Shown: positions 49,078-58,168 of the stretch, one piece after another | Layout of the letters: every line of letters begins with the position of its first letter | How positions within the stretch are numbered: the first letter of the stretch is position 1 | From: Nectonema munidae | Lineage: Eukaryota > Nematomorpha > Nectonematoida > Nectonematidae | Assembly: GCA_030549495.1 (NCBI GenBank) | Contig: JAUIRK010000993.1 | Coordinates: forward strand, 1,595,501 to 1,659,500 | Direction of reading: 5' to 3' | DNA: 64,000 nt | The notes under the pieces: model-generated | Told to the model about the DNA's origin: nothing | Seen by the model: the letters and a program-made list of their open reading frames with translations, nothing else | Database searches by the model: none | Translations under genes and position numbers: made by a program

Positions 49078-52000
49078 CTAAACACAATAATGGGAATCTT
49101 TTAAATTGATAGTATATACAAATTTTGAAAGAACGATAAAGATTTTTCAGAATTTCTTGATTATTTGTTGGGATGTGGAGATAAATTGTGATCGCCTTAG
49201 GTAACAATCGCCAAAATCAATATTGGAATTCTGAATCAGTAAATATTTTCCGATTTTTATTTAAGATTCAATTTAAATTTAAAAGACACAAATTTTGAAA
49301 TGCAAACAATTTCTAAAAAAAGAAGAATCCAAGTAGAGTTGTTGAAATTTCTAAAAAAAAAAGAGTTTTGTCTTTATCAATATATTATACCATTTTTAGT
49401 TCTATTTTGTTTTTTTTGCAATTCTATCTAAATTTAATTTTTTGATTTTATTGTGCTTATATTGTTTTGACATATGTAATTTTATTTAAACTTTTTTTTT
49501 TAATATTTTAACATTATTTTCAGTTTAAATTTTCTAAATTTTTGACAAATTACAAATTTTTATTATTTTTTCAATTTTTTTTTAATTTTTTATAGTCAGA
49601 CAATGAATTCCAATCACTAATAGTAATCATTCTCTGAGATAAAAACTTTTTCAGGTAAGTACTTTTACAATGTAATCTCTGAAATTTAAGGAAATGGAAT
49701 CTTTGTGTTCTTTCAGAAAATTTAGATAATATTTCAGAGTTGAGATGCATATTTTTATTAAGAATGGTAAAAACAGAAATCATATTTTAAATCTTTTGAA
49801 TCGATAAAACATAGAAAGCAAATTAACTTTTTTAAGCCTTTCTTCATAACTCAATTTTTTCAATCGATGAATTTTCTTTGTACTCTTTCTATATTAACAA
49901 AATATTGCACATGACTCGGAAAAGAATTAATGTTAGCTTACTCTAAATTTGGTCTGATCAGTGCTGTATAAAGAATTGAGGCGGAAATAAGAAGAAAAAC
50001 AATTCCAAACTTTATGAAAAGTGGCAAAGGCTTTGGAGACTCTCTTTGAAATGTTAAGAAGGTTAGAACTAATGATGATGGCCAAGCCATTCTGTGAGTC
50101 AACTTTTTTCAAGATGTGAGAGCTGAGAAAAAGTGTCAAGTATTCTGAATTCTTATCTGCATGCAAGTGAGTGCTTTTATCAAAATTGAGTTTCATTCCC
50201 GATGCAAATATTTTTATATGCAAATATAAACTATGCAAATATTTTTATTAAATGTTGTTGGAAATTGGAGTAACCTTTCTCATTGGAAGCATTATACATT
50301 TTGATATCATGGGCGAACATTTTAACTTTGGACTTGATATTGTCTATACTATATCCATACTGATACCTATATGATACTGATTCCTGTGAAACTCCACTTA
50401 GTACAGTTTTCTCTCTTGAGTGATATAACCATTCACAACAACGACTTCTTTTCTGTTATTCAAAAAATTCTTAATCCTTTAAGCAGGTTTCCTTCAATAC
50501 CAAAAGAACTTATTTTGCTAATGAAATATTTGTGAGGTATAGACGACACAAAGACTTTATGAAAATCAAGTATATTACTTCGATGACGTTACTGTATTCA
50601 AGTAAATGAATTACATCATTTTGTATGTCAAGAAGATTAGTTACTGTTGATTTCCCAGTAACAAATCCATGTTGGTTTACATTCAACAAATTGAAATTAT
50701 TCAAATATGTCGAGATTATCTCAACAATTATTGACTCTATAGTAATTTACAGAGAATTGGTGTAAGGCTCACTCACAGGTCTATAATTACGGGCTAATTT
50801 TTATCACGAGATTTGAATATAGGTACTATTAGAGCAATCTTCCATACATATAATAGCTTACTTTCTTTTATTGACTTATCAAAAATAAGTTTGATTGAGA
50901 GGAGTTGATTCGAACATCAGACAACTCGCAAATAATAAAAGGATGTCCAGATGATTTAAATTTTTTAAATTCTTGTAACTTACTATTTATTGGAGATTCG
51001 TTGATTTCAAATAGATCAATTGAAACAGAGGGGCTACACAGGTGATTCAAATAAAATTGTCATTATGTGTTTCTACATCAGAAAAAGCTCCCTGAGAAAA
51101 AAAGTTTGTTATGATTACGAATATAACTTGCGATTATCTCTTTCCAAAAAACCACTAATTGATTAGTAATTACTACTGATATATTTGTCAGACTTACAAG
51201 TTTTTATTTGTTAATACTGTTCGTTTAATTTGTGACTTATACAAACAAATCTGTTAAGTACAGAGGTTTAACTTGTAATTACTATTACTCCCATTTGTAA
51301 CAGACACAACCAAATTTGTTTTATTCACAAATTATATTTGTAATTACTAACTAATACTTCGACTTTTAAGAGACGCAATAAAATTTGTTTAAATCACCAA
51401 TTAAACGTGTGTTTACTAATACCTTGAATTGTAACTGTTAATATCAGCAAAAATTTTAGTAGCTTTTACATTGTCATCCTCAACAAAAAATAATATTTTA
51501 AAAGGACAACTAACACTATAGATAACTTATCTTCATCTTTCTAAAAATGTAAATTTGTATCTATATTCCTTAGGTCATTTTATAAGTGACCAATAATATA
51601 TATAGGTTATGTTTTTTTGATGTGCTCCTGCTGGATTTACTATTTCAAAGTCATCATTACACATTGCCAAATAAAGTTTGTTTAATTTCATATCATCATT
51701 TAAGAAGAAAATTTCCATCAAAAACATCAAACATTTTGTATTAACATGAGGATATAGTATATCTTATATAAAACCCCAAGAATTAAAAAAATATCTAATT
51801 GCTTTAGAAAGAATAAAATAAAGCATAGATAAAATTTTATCTAATAAAATTTTCTAAGTATAGAGGCAGAAGTGTTACGTAAAATCAATTTTAAGGATCT
51901 GATTAAAGACTCTGCAGTTAAAAAATCAGAAGGAATTCTTTCAAAAGTAAGTAAAAGTAAGCAAAAAAAAACATTGTCTTCTTTTTTAATGTTTATTTTT

Positions 52001-52883
52001 GATGAATAAAATTATTATTTTTATATTTTGATTACATAATATGGGGCACCAAAGTCTAAAGTGCCTAGGGCCTATAAGAGGCTAAGCCGGCGATGCCATT
52101 TATATCGACGTAATATCTTGGCTTCCTACTGCAGTAATTGACAAAGGTAAAAATATAATAGGGCTATTCAACTATTATAAGCAAAGGTCGACTTAGACAA
52201 GTTTCAATGTATGTATAGGTTCAAAATTTTTATTACATGAGATAAAGAAAATAAAACAACCACCTCAGAAAAGAATAGTACACCATATGATTCTTATTAA
52301 CTGTTTATATTATCAATACTATTTTAGAAAACGTGGAAAGGATAAAAAATATTGAATTTTGTAGCTAAAATATAACAAGACTAGGATTTACGATTGAAGA
52401 CTTTACAAATGAAAAAATCAACACTACACAACTAACAATTTTCCTTCTTCTGAACTTGTCACGTCTCTGCACATTTGTGTCTTCAACTGTCTTGTCTTTG
52501 CTATTTCCTCACCATTTTCTCTCAGTGACTGCACTCTATGCTCTCTGACGCGAATAAATTCCAGAACGCTAAATTTTAATATCTATATGAATGCTATAGA
52601 CTTCTCCTACTTAACAACGCAGATGGTTAAAAGCAAATTTTTAATAAATTATTTTAATAGCAAAAAAGCAAACAATAAAAATTGTAAAATCAAATTTTAC
52701 TACTTTAATTTACTGATGAAATAGTTAAATTACTATTTATTTTATCAGTGATACCATTTAGGATTGTAGGTCAACTTCCGGAACTTAAAAAAATCTAACT
52801 CGAATGGCATAGTTTTTAATCAGATTAAGCTGAAATTTATCTATTACATCTGTGTCTGTTAAAAGTCATTTGTCTATACTGAC
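49078..52883. other. Non-coding stretch with LINE fossil, presumed neurexin intron
   Basis: AT-rich sequence presumed to be the next neurexin intron, because no upstream exon is visible. It holds a LINE fossil at 49.6-51.06 kb. At 51.14-51.44 kb there are three or four diverged copies of a unit of about 70 bp with TTGTAATTACT and AAATTTGTTT words. A G/C-richer patch (GTGCCTAGGGCCTATAAGAGGC) lies at 52.04-52.09 kb and is probably MITE debris. Confidence 0.7.
49590..51060 (-). pseudogene. LINE reverse transcriptase fossil (CR1/Jockey-like)
   Basis: Minus-strand fragments in order: NVNQHGFVTGKSTVTNLLD (50.5-50.7 kb), a degraded GVPQG-type block and KVKMFAHDIKMYNAS (altered FADD box, about 50.3 kb), GMKLNFDKSTHL...NGLAIIISSNL (50.0-50.2 kb), and a C-terminal segment with RTQRFHFLKFQRLHCKS (49.6-49.8 kb). 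The order is that of a non-LTR reverse transcriptase and its 3' connector. It differs from the LINE at 42.3-43.5 kb and is heavily broken. Confidence 0.8.
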
Positions 52884-52970
52884 TCTGGATTACAGGTCCC
52901 CCCAACAAGGTATTATCCGCTCAAAGGCGGGGGTGTCATGTGAGCCAGAACTCACACTCGTTGTCGCCTG
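52884..52970 (+). repeat. Inverted repeat arm, left (pair with 62548-62636)
   Basis: An 87-bp G/C-rich sequence (TCTGGATTACAGGTCCCCCC start, GTTGTCGCCTG end). The reverse complement of 62548-62636 matches it with seven substitutions and a 2-bp indel. It contains its own short stem, CCGC-TCAAAG-GCGG. The two arms lie 9.58 kb apart. Confidence 0.9.
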
Positions 52971-53113
52971 CTTTCTCGCCTCCCCTCCCCTTAGTCTTTA
53001 ATTGCTTTAACTATACTTGAAATTGAAAACAAAATAATACACAGAAAGTGAGTATTTAAAAAACACGACTTTTCAAAAGCAAATTTATTATTTACTTCAA
53101 ATTTTCGACCTTT

Positions 53114-53277
53114 GTTCTGTGTGTTGTGTGGTGAGAAATGTTTCAATGTGTGTAAGGTAATGAAGTGTAAAAGATTCTCTGCAACGATTGCTACATTGGT
53201 GAATCCATGAGACCAACTATAGTAAGATTCACCCCCTTACAATATTGAAACATTTCTCACCACACAAAACACAGAAC
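53114..53277. repeat. Hairpin, 43-bp arms
   Basis: The left arm starts GTTCTGTGTGTTGTGTGGTG and the right arm is its reverse complement with three to four mismatches. A smaller stem (GGTGAATC...GATTCACC) lies inside. It resembles a small foldback element, but no target duplication was seen. It lies 3' of the coiled-coil ORF. Confidence 0.8.
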
Positions 53278-53724
53278 AGAGGCAAATTCCCCCATTCTCT
53301 TTACTTTATTGCCTTTCCCCTTTTATTTCTTTTCCCTTTGTCAAGTTCGTATCATATTTTAATTACATTTAACTCCATTTGATCACATTCCCCAAACATA
53401 CAATATATTTCCTTTTCATTTCTTTATTTCTTTCCTCTTTTGCCAATATGACATTTTCTTTTATCGCATTTCTTTAACGTTCAATCACATTATACACATA
53501 TACACAATATATTTTGTTTCGTTTTTCTATTTAAGCTTCTTGACAAAGACCGTAAGGTACAGGACCGTTTTTCTTCAAATATGAAAAGTACCGACTTCGC
53601 CATATCAATCACCTGAAATTGAAAATATAAAACCTAAATTTCCGACCCGTCTGTATTTTCTTAGCGAAAAACTAACAAGAAATATTTCGATCAACCACGA
53701 TCCCCTTCTTCTGTCTTCAAACGT

Positions 53725-53882
53725 GAGCATCGTCAATGGAGGTTTAGGAAAGAACATCTGTGAGCAGATAAATATATATCCACGATAACCTTAGCATAAA
53801 CTTACACGATAAATGCATGAGGGTATGATAAAGGCGTCGTCACAGATGTTCTTTCATCTTCAATCCTTCCTTGTCGATGCTC
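53725..53882. repeat. Hairpin, about 40-bp imperfect arms
   Basis: GAGCATCG...GAAAGAACATCTGTGA on the left pairs with TCACAGATGTTCTTTC...CGATGCTC on the right, with a small asymmetric bulge. It lies about 180 bp beyond the stop codon of the coiled-coil ORF. Confidence 0.75.
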
Positions 53883-54062
53883 TCTTATGAGAAAAGTAGA
53901 AGAGGAATCGTAGATCACTCAAATATTTATCAGTTACTTCATCAACTTTTATTTATTTTTATCACTTTAATTTTGTACTATTTTTTCCCCAAATTTGGTT
54001 CTTTTTTACCTTTTTATTTTCATTTTTTTCTTTGTTTTCAATTTGTGTTCTTATTTTTTCAT

Positions 54063-55445
54063 CTATTTTATTTTATTTTGTTTTTTTATTTTCTCTCTTT
54101 CTAATTTTTCTTTCTTTTTGAGCAAACCCTTCTCATGCTTCATTATATTTTTAGCCAACTCTTGTGCTCTTTTAACCCTCCTTAGTCCATTTTGTTTCTC
54201 TTTTTCTTCATCTTCCATTTTCTTTTTCTCTAATTTTCGATCTTTTTTTAACTTTTCATTTTGTTTTTTATTCGCTTCTTTCAATATTTTAGCTTCATAT
54301 TCTGATTTCTTTTTTCCTAATTCTTTCTGTTTCCTCGTTTCTTTTTCTTCCAATTCGATTCGTACTTTTACTAATTCTAAAACCCTCTTTACATTTTCAT
54401 TTTGTTTTTTATTCGCTTCTTTCAATATTTTAGCTTCATATTCTGATTTCTTTATTCCTAATTCTTTCTGTTTCCTCGTTTCTTTTTCTTCCAATTCGAT
54501 TCGAACTTTTACTAATTCTAAAACCCTCTTTACATTTTCATTTTGTTTTTTAATCGATTCTTTCAATATTTTAGCTTCATATTCTGATTTCTTTTTTCCT
54601 AATTCTTTCTGTTTCCTCGTTTCTTTTTCTTCCAATTCGATTCGTACTTTTACTAATTCTAAAACCCTCTTTACATTTTCATTTTGTTTTTTATTCGCTT
54701 CTTTCAATATTTTAGCTTCATATTCTGATTTCTTTTTTCCTAATTCTTTCTGTTTCCTCGTTTCTTTTTCTTCCAATTCGATTCGTACTTTTACTAATTC
54801 TAAAACCCTCTTTACATTTTCATTTTGTTTTTTAATCGATTCTTTCAATATTTTAGCTTCATATTCTGATTTCTTTTTTCCTAATTTTTGTTCTTCTCTC
54901 ATCGTTTCTTCAAGTTTACTTTTATTATTTTCATCTAATTTCATTTTCTTATTTAATTTTTCAAATTTATTATGGATATATTTTCCAAATTTCTTGATAC
55001 CTCTTGTTAAAAAATTGTCACGATTTTTATAATCTTTATCCTTAAATCTATCATAATCATCTTCATTGTTTTGTTCATTATCATTTTCTTCACCTTGACC
55101 ATCAGCAAAATTATCTTGAGTAACAAAATAAGCTTCATTATCTCTAGCATCATAAAATATATCTTCTTGTGAGGATACTCCAATTTCCTTTACATCATAA
55201 TATTCTTCTTCATTGTTGTCAGCATTATCATCATTAATCAGTTTGTCATTGTTTTTATCTAAAATTATTGATTTTATATTTTCTTCTATTATTATATTAA
55301 CATCACTCGTATATATATTCCTATCTTTAATATCTTCTATACAATCATTAAATCTACTCTCATAATTTCTAGTCGTAAAAATATTTAAAATTAAACTAGA
55401 AGTATAGTATACACATGTTGAATATAAGTAACTTAAGTTTTCCAT
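54063..55445 (-). CDS. 460-residue coiled-coil protein with 47-residue repeats, function unknown
   Basis: An uninterrupted frame with an ATG start (MENLSYLYST) and a TAA stop. Residues 1-30 are hydrophobic and could be a membrane anchor or signal. Residues 60-130 are acidic (DDNADNNEEEYYDV, ENDNEQNNEDDYD). Residues 140-190 turn basic (KKFGKYIHNKFEKLNKKMKL). Residues 190-420 are four to five copies of a 47-residue charged, heptad-like unit (ELGKKKSEYEAKILKE, then KKQNENVKRVLELVKVRIEL, then EEKETRKQK), strongly predicted to be coiled coil. The DNA period is exactly 141 bp. I recognise no family. It starts 41 bp from the first Helitron terminus and lies between the 88-bp inverted arms. The frame also leaves a 345-codon shadow on the other strand. 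Whether it is a host gene, a captured gene or part of a mobile element is open. Confidence 0.6.
   Translation of the reverse strand: MENLSYLYSTCVYYTSSLILNIFTTRNYESRFNDCIEDIKDRNIYTSDVNIIIEENIKSIILDKNNDKLINDDNADNNEEEYYDVKEIGVSSQEDIFYDARDNEAYFVTQDNFADGQGEENDNEQNNEDDYDRFKDKDYKNRDNFLTRGIKKFGKYIHNKFEKLNKKMKLDENNKSKLEETMREEQKLGKKKSEYEAKILKESIKKQNENVKRVLELVKVRIELEEKETRKQKELGKKKSEYEAKILKEANKKQNENVKRVLELVKVRIELEEKETRKQKELGKKKSEYEAKILKESIKKQNENVKRVLELVKVRIELEEKETRKQKELGIKKSEYEAKILKEANKKQNENVKRVLELVKVRIELEEKETRKQKELGKKKSEYEAKILKEANKKQNEKLKKDRKLEKKKMEDEEKEKQNGLRRVKRAQELAKNIMKHEKGLLKKKEKLEREKIKKQNKIK
54256..54915. repeat. 141-bp tandem repeat inside the coiled-coil ORF
   Basis: The word CCTAATTCTT and its context recur at 54316, 54457, 54598, 54739 and 54880 with an exact 141-bp period and very few differences. 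Two subtypes, KEANKK (A) and KESIKK (B), occur in the order B-A-B-A-A along the protein. This suggests a recent duplication of a 282-bp B-A pair. Confidence 0.9.
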
Positions 55446-55485
55446 CTTGTTTTGTATTTTTAAATGGGTAATTTACAAAGTGTAA

Positions 55486-55896
55486 TCTATATTATAATAA
55501 GCTAGCGTCTGTGTGTGTGTCTGTCGCTGGAAGCATTTTGATTGGTTGAATTTATTATATGTTTTGTGTGTATTTTTATATGGTGTGATGAGTTTGTATG
55601 TGTGTATGTGTTTGAAGCATTCTGATTGGTTGAAATTATTTATATGTTTTATATGTGTGATGAGTTCATATATCTGTAGTGTGAAGGTCGCTTGAAGCAT
55701 TCTGATTGGTTGAAATATCTTTTGTATGATGTAATAGAAAAATACACAGAAAAGATACAAATATTCTAAAAACTGACCACCACACCATATAACACTATTA
55801 GCAACTCAAAATACACACTACCCAGAATCCTATGTTTCGAGCGCAGCGAGAAACACTGTTTCGAGCGAAGCGAGAAACGACCACGGGACCGGCTAG
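55486..55896 (+). mobile_element. Non-autonomous Helitron, copy 1
   Basis: Starts TCTATATTATAATAAGCTAG and ends ACGGGACCGGCTAG, followed by T: the 5'-TC...CTRR-3' termini of Helitrons. A stem (GTTTC...GAAAC) lies about 18 bp before the end. It is 411 bp with no coding capacity. The 5' half repeats AAGCATTCTGATTGGTTG three times. Confidence 0.8.
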
Positions 55897-56385
55897 TCTA
55901 TCTATATTATAATAAGCTAGCGTCTGTGTGTGTGTCTGTCGCTGGAAGCATTCTGATTGGTTGAAATTATTTATATATGTTTTTCGTATGTATTTTTATA
56001 TGGTGTGATGAGTTTGTATGTGGTTTATCGCTTGAAGCATTCTGATTGGTTGAAATTATTATATGTTTTATGTGTATTTTTATATGTGTGATGAGTTCAA
56101 TACACATCATATATAAAGATATCATATACACAGAAAAGGTACAAATATTCTAAAAACTGATCACCATACCATATAACACTATTAGCAACTCAAAATACAC
56201 ACTACTCACAATCCTATGTTTCGAGAGCAGCCTAAACAAAAAAAAACTAGCCGGTCCCGTGGTCTTTCGAGCGAAGCGAATTTGAATTTGCAACTCAATA
56301 TACACACTACCCAGAATCCTATGTTTCGAGCGCAGCGAGAAACACTGTTTCGAGCGAAGCGAGAAACGACCACGGGACCGGCTAG
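55897..56385 (+). mobile_element. Non-autonomous Helitron, copy 2
   Basis: Begins directly after the CTAG of copy 1 and ends with CTAG at 56382-56385. Its 3' part contains an inverted 3' terminus (CTAGCCGGTCCCGTGG at 56246) before the normal one, so the end is palindromic over about 140 bp. Confidence 0.75.
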
Positions 56386-56497
56386 TCTATATTATAATAA
56401 GCTAGCGTCTGTGTGTGTGTCTGTCGCTGGAAGCATTCTGATTGGTTGAAATTATTTATATATGTTTTGTGTGTTTTTTTATATGGTGTGATGATCT
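56386..56497 (+). mobile_element. Helitron 5' fragment, copy 3
   Basis: Only the first 112 bp of a unit (TCTATATTATAATAAGC onward), abutting copy 2 and interrupted by the start of copy 4. Confidence 0.75.
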
Positions 56498-57031
56498 TCT
56501 ATATTATAATAAGCTAGCGTCTGTGTGTGTGTCTGTCGCTGGAAGCATTCTGATTGGTTGAAATTATTTATATATGTTTTGTGTGTTTTTTTATATGGTG
56601 TGATGAGTTTATATGTGTGTATGTGTTTGAAGCATTTTGATTGGTTTAAATTATTATATGTTTTGTATGTATTTTTATATGTGTGATGAGTTCATATATC
56701 TGTAGTGTGAGGGTTGCTTGAAGCATTCTGATTGGTTGAAATATCTTTTTTTCATATGGTGTAATAGAAAAATACACAGAAAAGATACAATTATTCTAAA
56801 AAGTGACCACCATACCATATAACACTATTAGCAACTCAAAATACACACTACAAGAATTCTATGTTTCGAGCGTAGCCTAAACAATAAAAAACTAGCCGGT
56901 CCCATGGTCGTTTCGAGCGAAACGAATTTGAATTAGCAACTCAATATACACACTACCCAGAATCCTATGTTTCGAGCGCAGCGAGAAACACTGTTTCGAG
57001 CGAAGCGAGAAACGACCACGGGACCGGCTAG
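56498..57031 (+). mobile_element. Non-autonomous Helitron, copy 4
   Basis: Has the same TC start and CTAG end (57028-57031) as copies 1 and 2. Like copy 2 it has an inverted 3' terminus inside, at 56892. The 5' part carries four ATTGG-containing repeats. Confidence 0.75.
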
Positions 57032-57091
57032 TTTGATATAATGATAAATAATGATAAATAATAAGCAAGTGTGTGGCTGTGTGTCTGTCTG

Positions 57092-57310
57092 TCGCTGGAA
57101 GCATTCTGATTGGTTGAAATTATTTATCTATATACGTTTTGTCTATCTATGCGTTTGAAGCATTCTGATTGGTTGAAATTATTTATAGATACGTTGTGTC
57201 TATCTATATGTTTGAAGCATTCTGATTCGTTGAAATTATTTATATATGTTTTGTCTATCTATGTGTTTGAAGCATTCTCATTGGTTGAAATTATTTATAT
57301 GTTTTATGTG
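57092..57310. repeat. 58-bp tandem repeats with ATTGG motif
   Basis: Four copies starting near 57092, 57150, 57209 and 57266 (GTTTGAAGCATTCTGATTGG, then TTGAAATTATTTATA). An inverted relative lies near 57395-57440. The same word recurs in the shorter Helitron copies. Confidence 0.85.
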
Positions 57311-57580
57311 TATTTAAAAACAAATAACTCACCACTAAACCATATATCACCATTAGCATCAGACCATATAAAAAATATACACATAACATATAATAATTTC
57401 AACCAATCATAATGCTTCAAACACATACATAGACAAAACATATATAAATAATTTCAATCATAATATTTATAACCAAAAAAAAGAAAAAGAGATAGCGAAA
57501 CTACAACAAATATATTTTCCTTAACTAATACAGATCAAAATTTTGGAAGCAACAAAAAAATTCACAAACAAGAAGATGTT

Positions 57581-58168
57581 ATGCGTAAAAAAGTAAAGCG
57601 TGCAAATGAGACTCTACAAGAAAACGAAGAATGTAGGCACAAGGATACTTTAGGGCAACAACTAAAGCGTGCAAATGAGAGTCTACAAGAAAACGAAGAA
57701 CGTAGGTACAAGGATACTTTAGGTCAACAACGAAAGCGTGCAAATGAGACTCTACAAGAAAGCGAAGAACGTAGGTACAAGGATACTTTAGGTCAAAAAC
57801 GAAAGCGTGCAAATGAGACTGCAGAACAAACCGAAGAACGTAGGTACAAGGATACTTTAGGTCAACAACTAAAGCGTGCAAATGACACTGCAGAACAAAC
57901 CGAAGAACGTAGGTACAAGGATACTTTAGGTCAACAACGAAAGCGTGCAAATGAGACTGCAGAACGAACCCAAGAACGTAGGCACAATGATTCTTTACGT
58001 GAAGAACGAAGGCGTGCAAATGAGACTCTACAAGAAACCGAAGAACGTAGGTACAAGGATACTTTAGGTCAACAACGAAATCGTGCAAATGAGACTTCAC
58101 AACAAACCGAAGAATGTACTTATTTCAATGCACTACGCCAAAGAATTAACAGATTTAATTTCCCTTAA
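57581..58168 (+). CDS. Helitron protein N-terminal repeat region
   Basis: Eight tandem copies of a 23-residue unit (KRANETLQENEERRYKDTLGQ type, 69-bp DNA period, about 57596-58147). They are rich in Arg, Glu and Gln and are likely helical. Helitron proteins of arthropods often start with comparable R/E-rich repeats ahead of the zinc-binding region. The frame then stops, and the protein continues in another frame from about 58150, so one frame change separates it from the Rep part. The true start codon is uncertain (first Met at 57581 in this frame). Confidence 0.6.
   Translation: MRKKVKRANETLQENEECRHKDTLGQQLKRANESLQENEERRYKDTLGQQRKRANETLQESEERRYKDTLGQKRKRANETAEQTEERRYKDTLGQQLKRANDTAEQTEERRYKDTLGQQRKRANETAERTQERRHNDSLREERRRANETLQETEERRYKDTLGQQRNRANETSQQTEECTYFNALRQRINRFNFP

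Noticed and set aside
53995-55032. 345-codon forward open frame rich in Phe and Ser
   Set aside because: It is the complement of the A-rich coiled-coil ORF. The FSFCFLFASF-type repeat is simply the antisense of the Lys/Glu repeat. The minus frame is longer, starts with ATG and has protein-like composition.
57092-57310. A CRISPR array
   Set aside because: The units are tandem copies of about 58 bp whose spacers are homologous to each other, inside a eukaryotic Helitron.
57579-58100. 173-codon minus-strand frame with CTYVLRF repeats
   Set aside because: It is a shadow of the 69-bp repeats of the Helitron protein on the plus strand.
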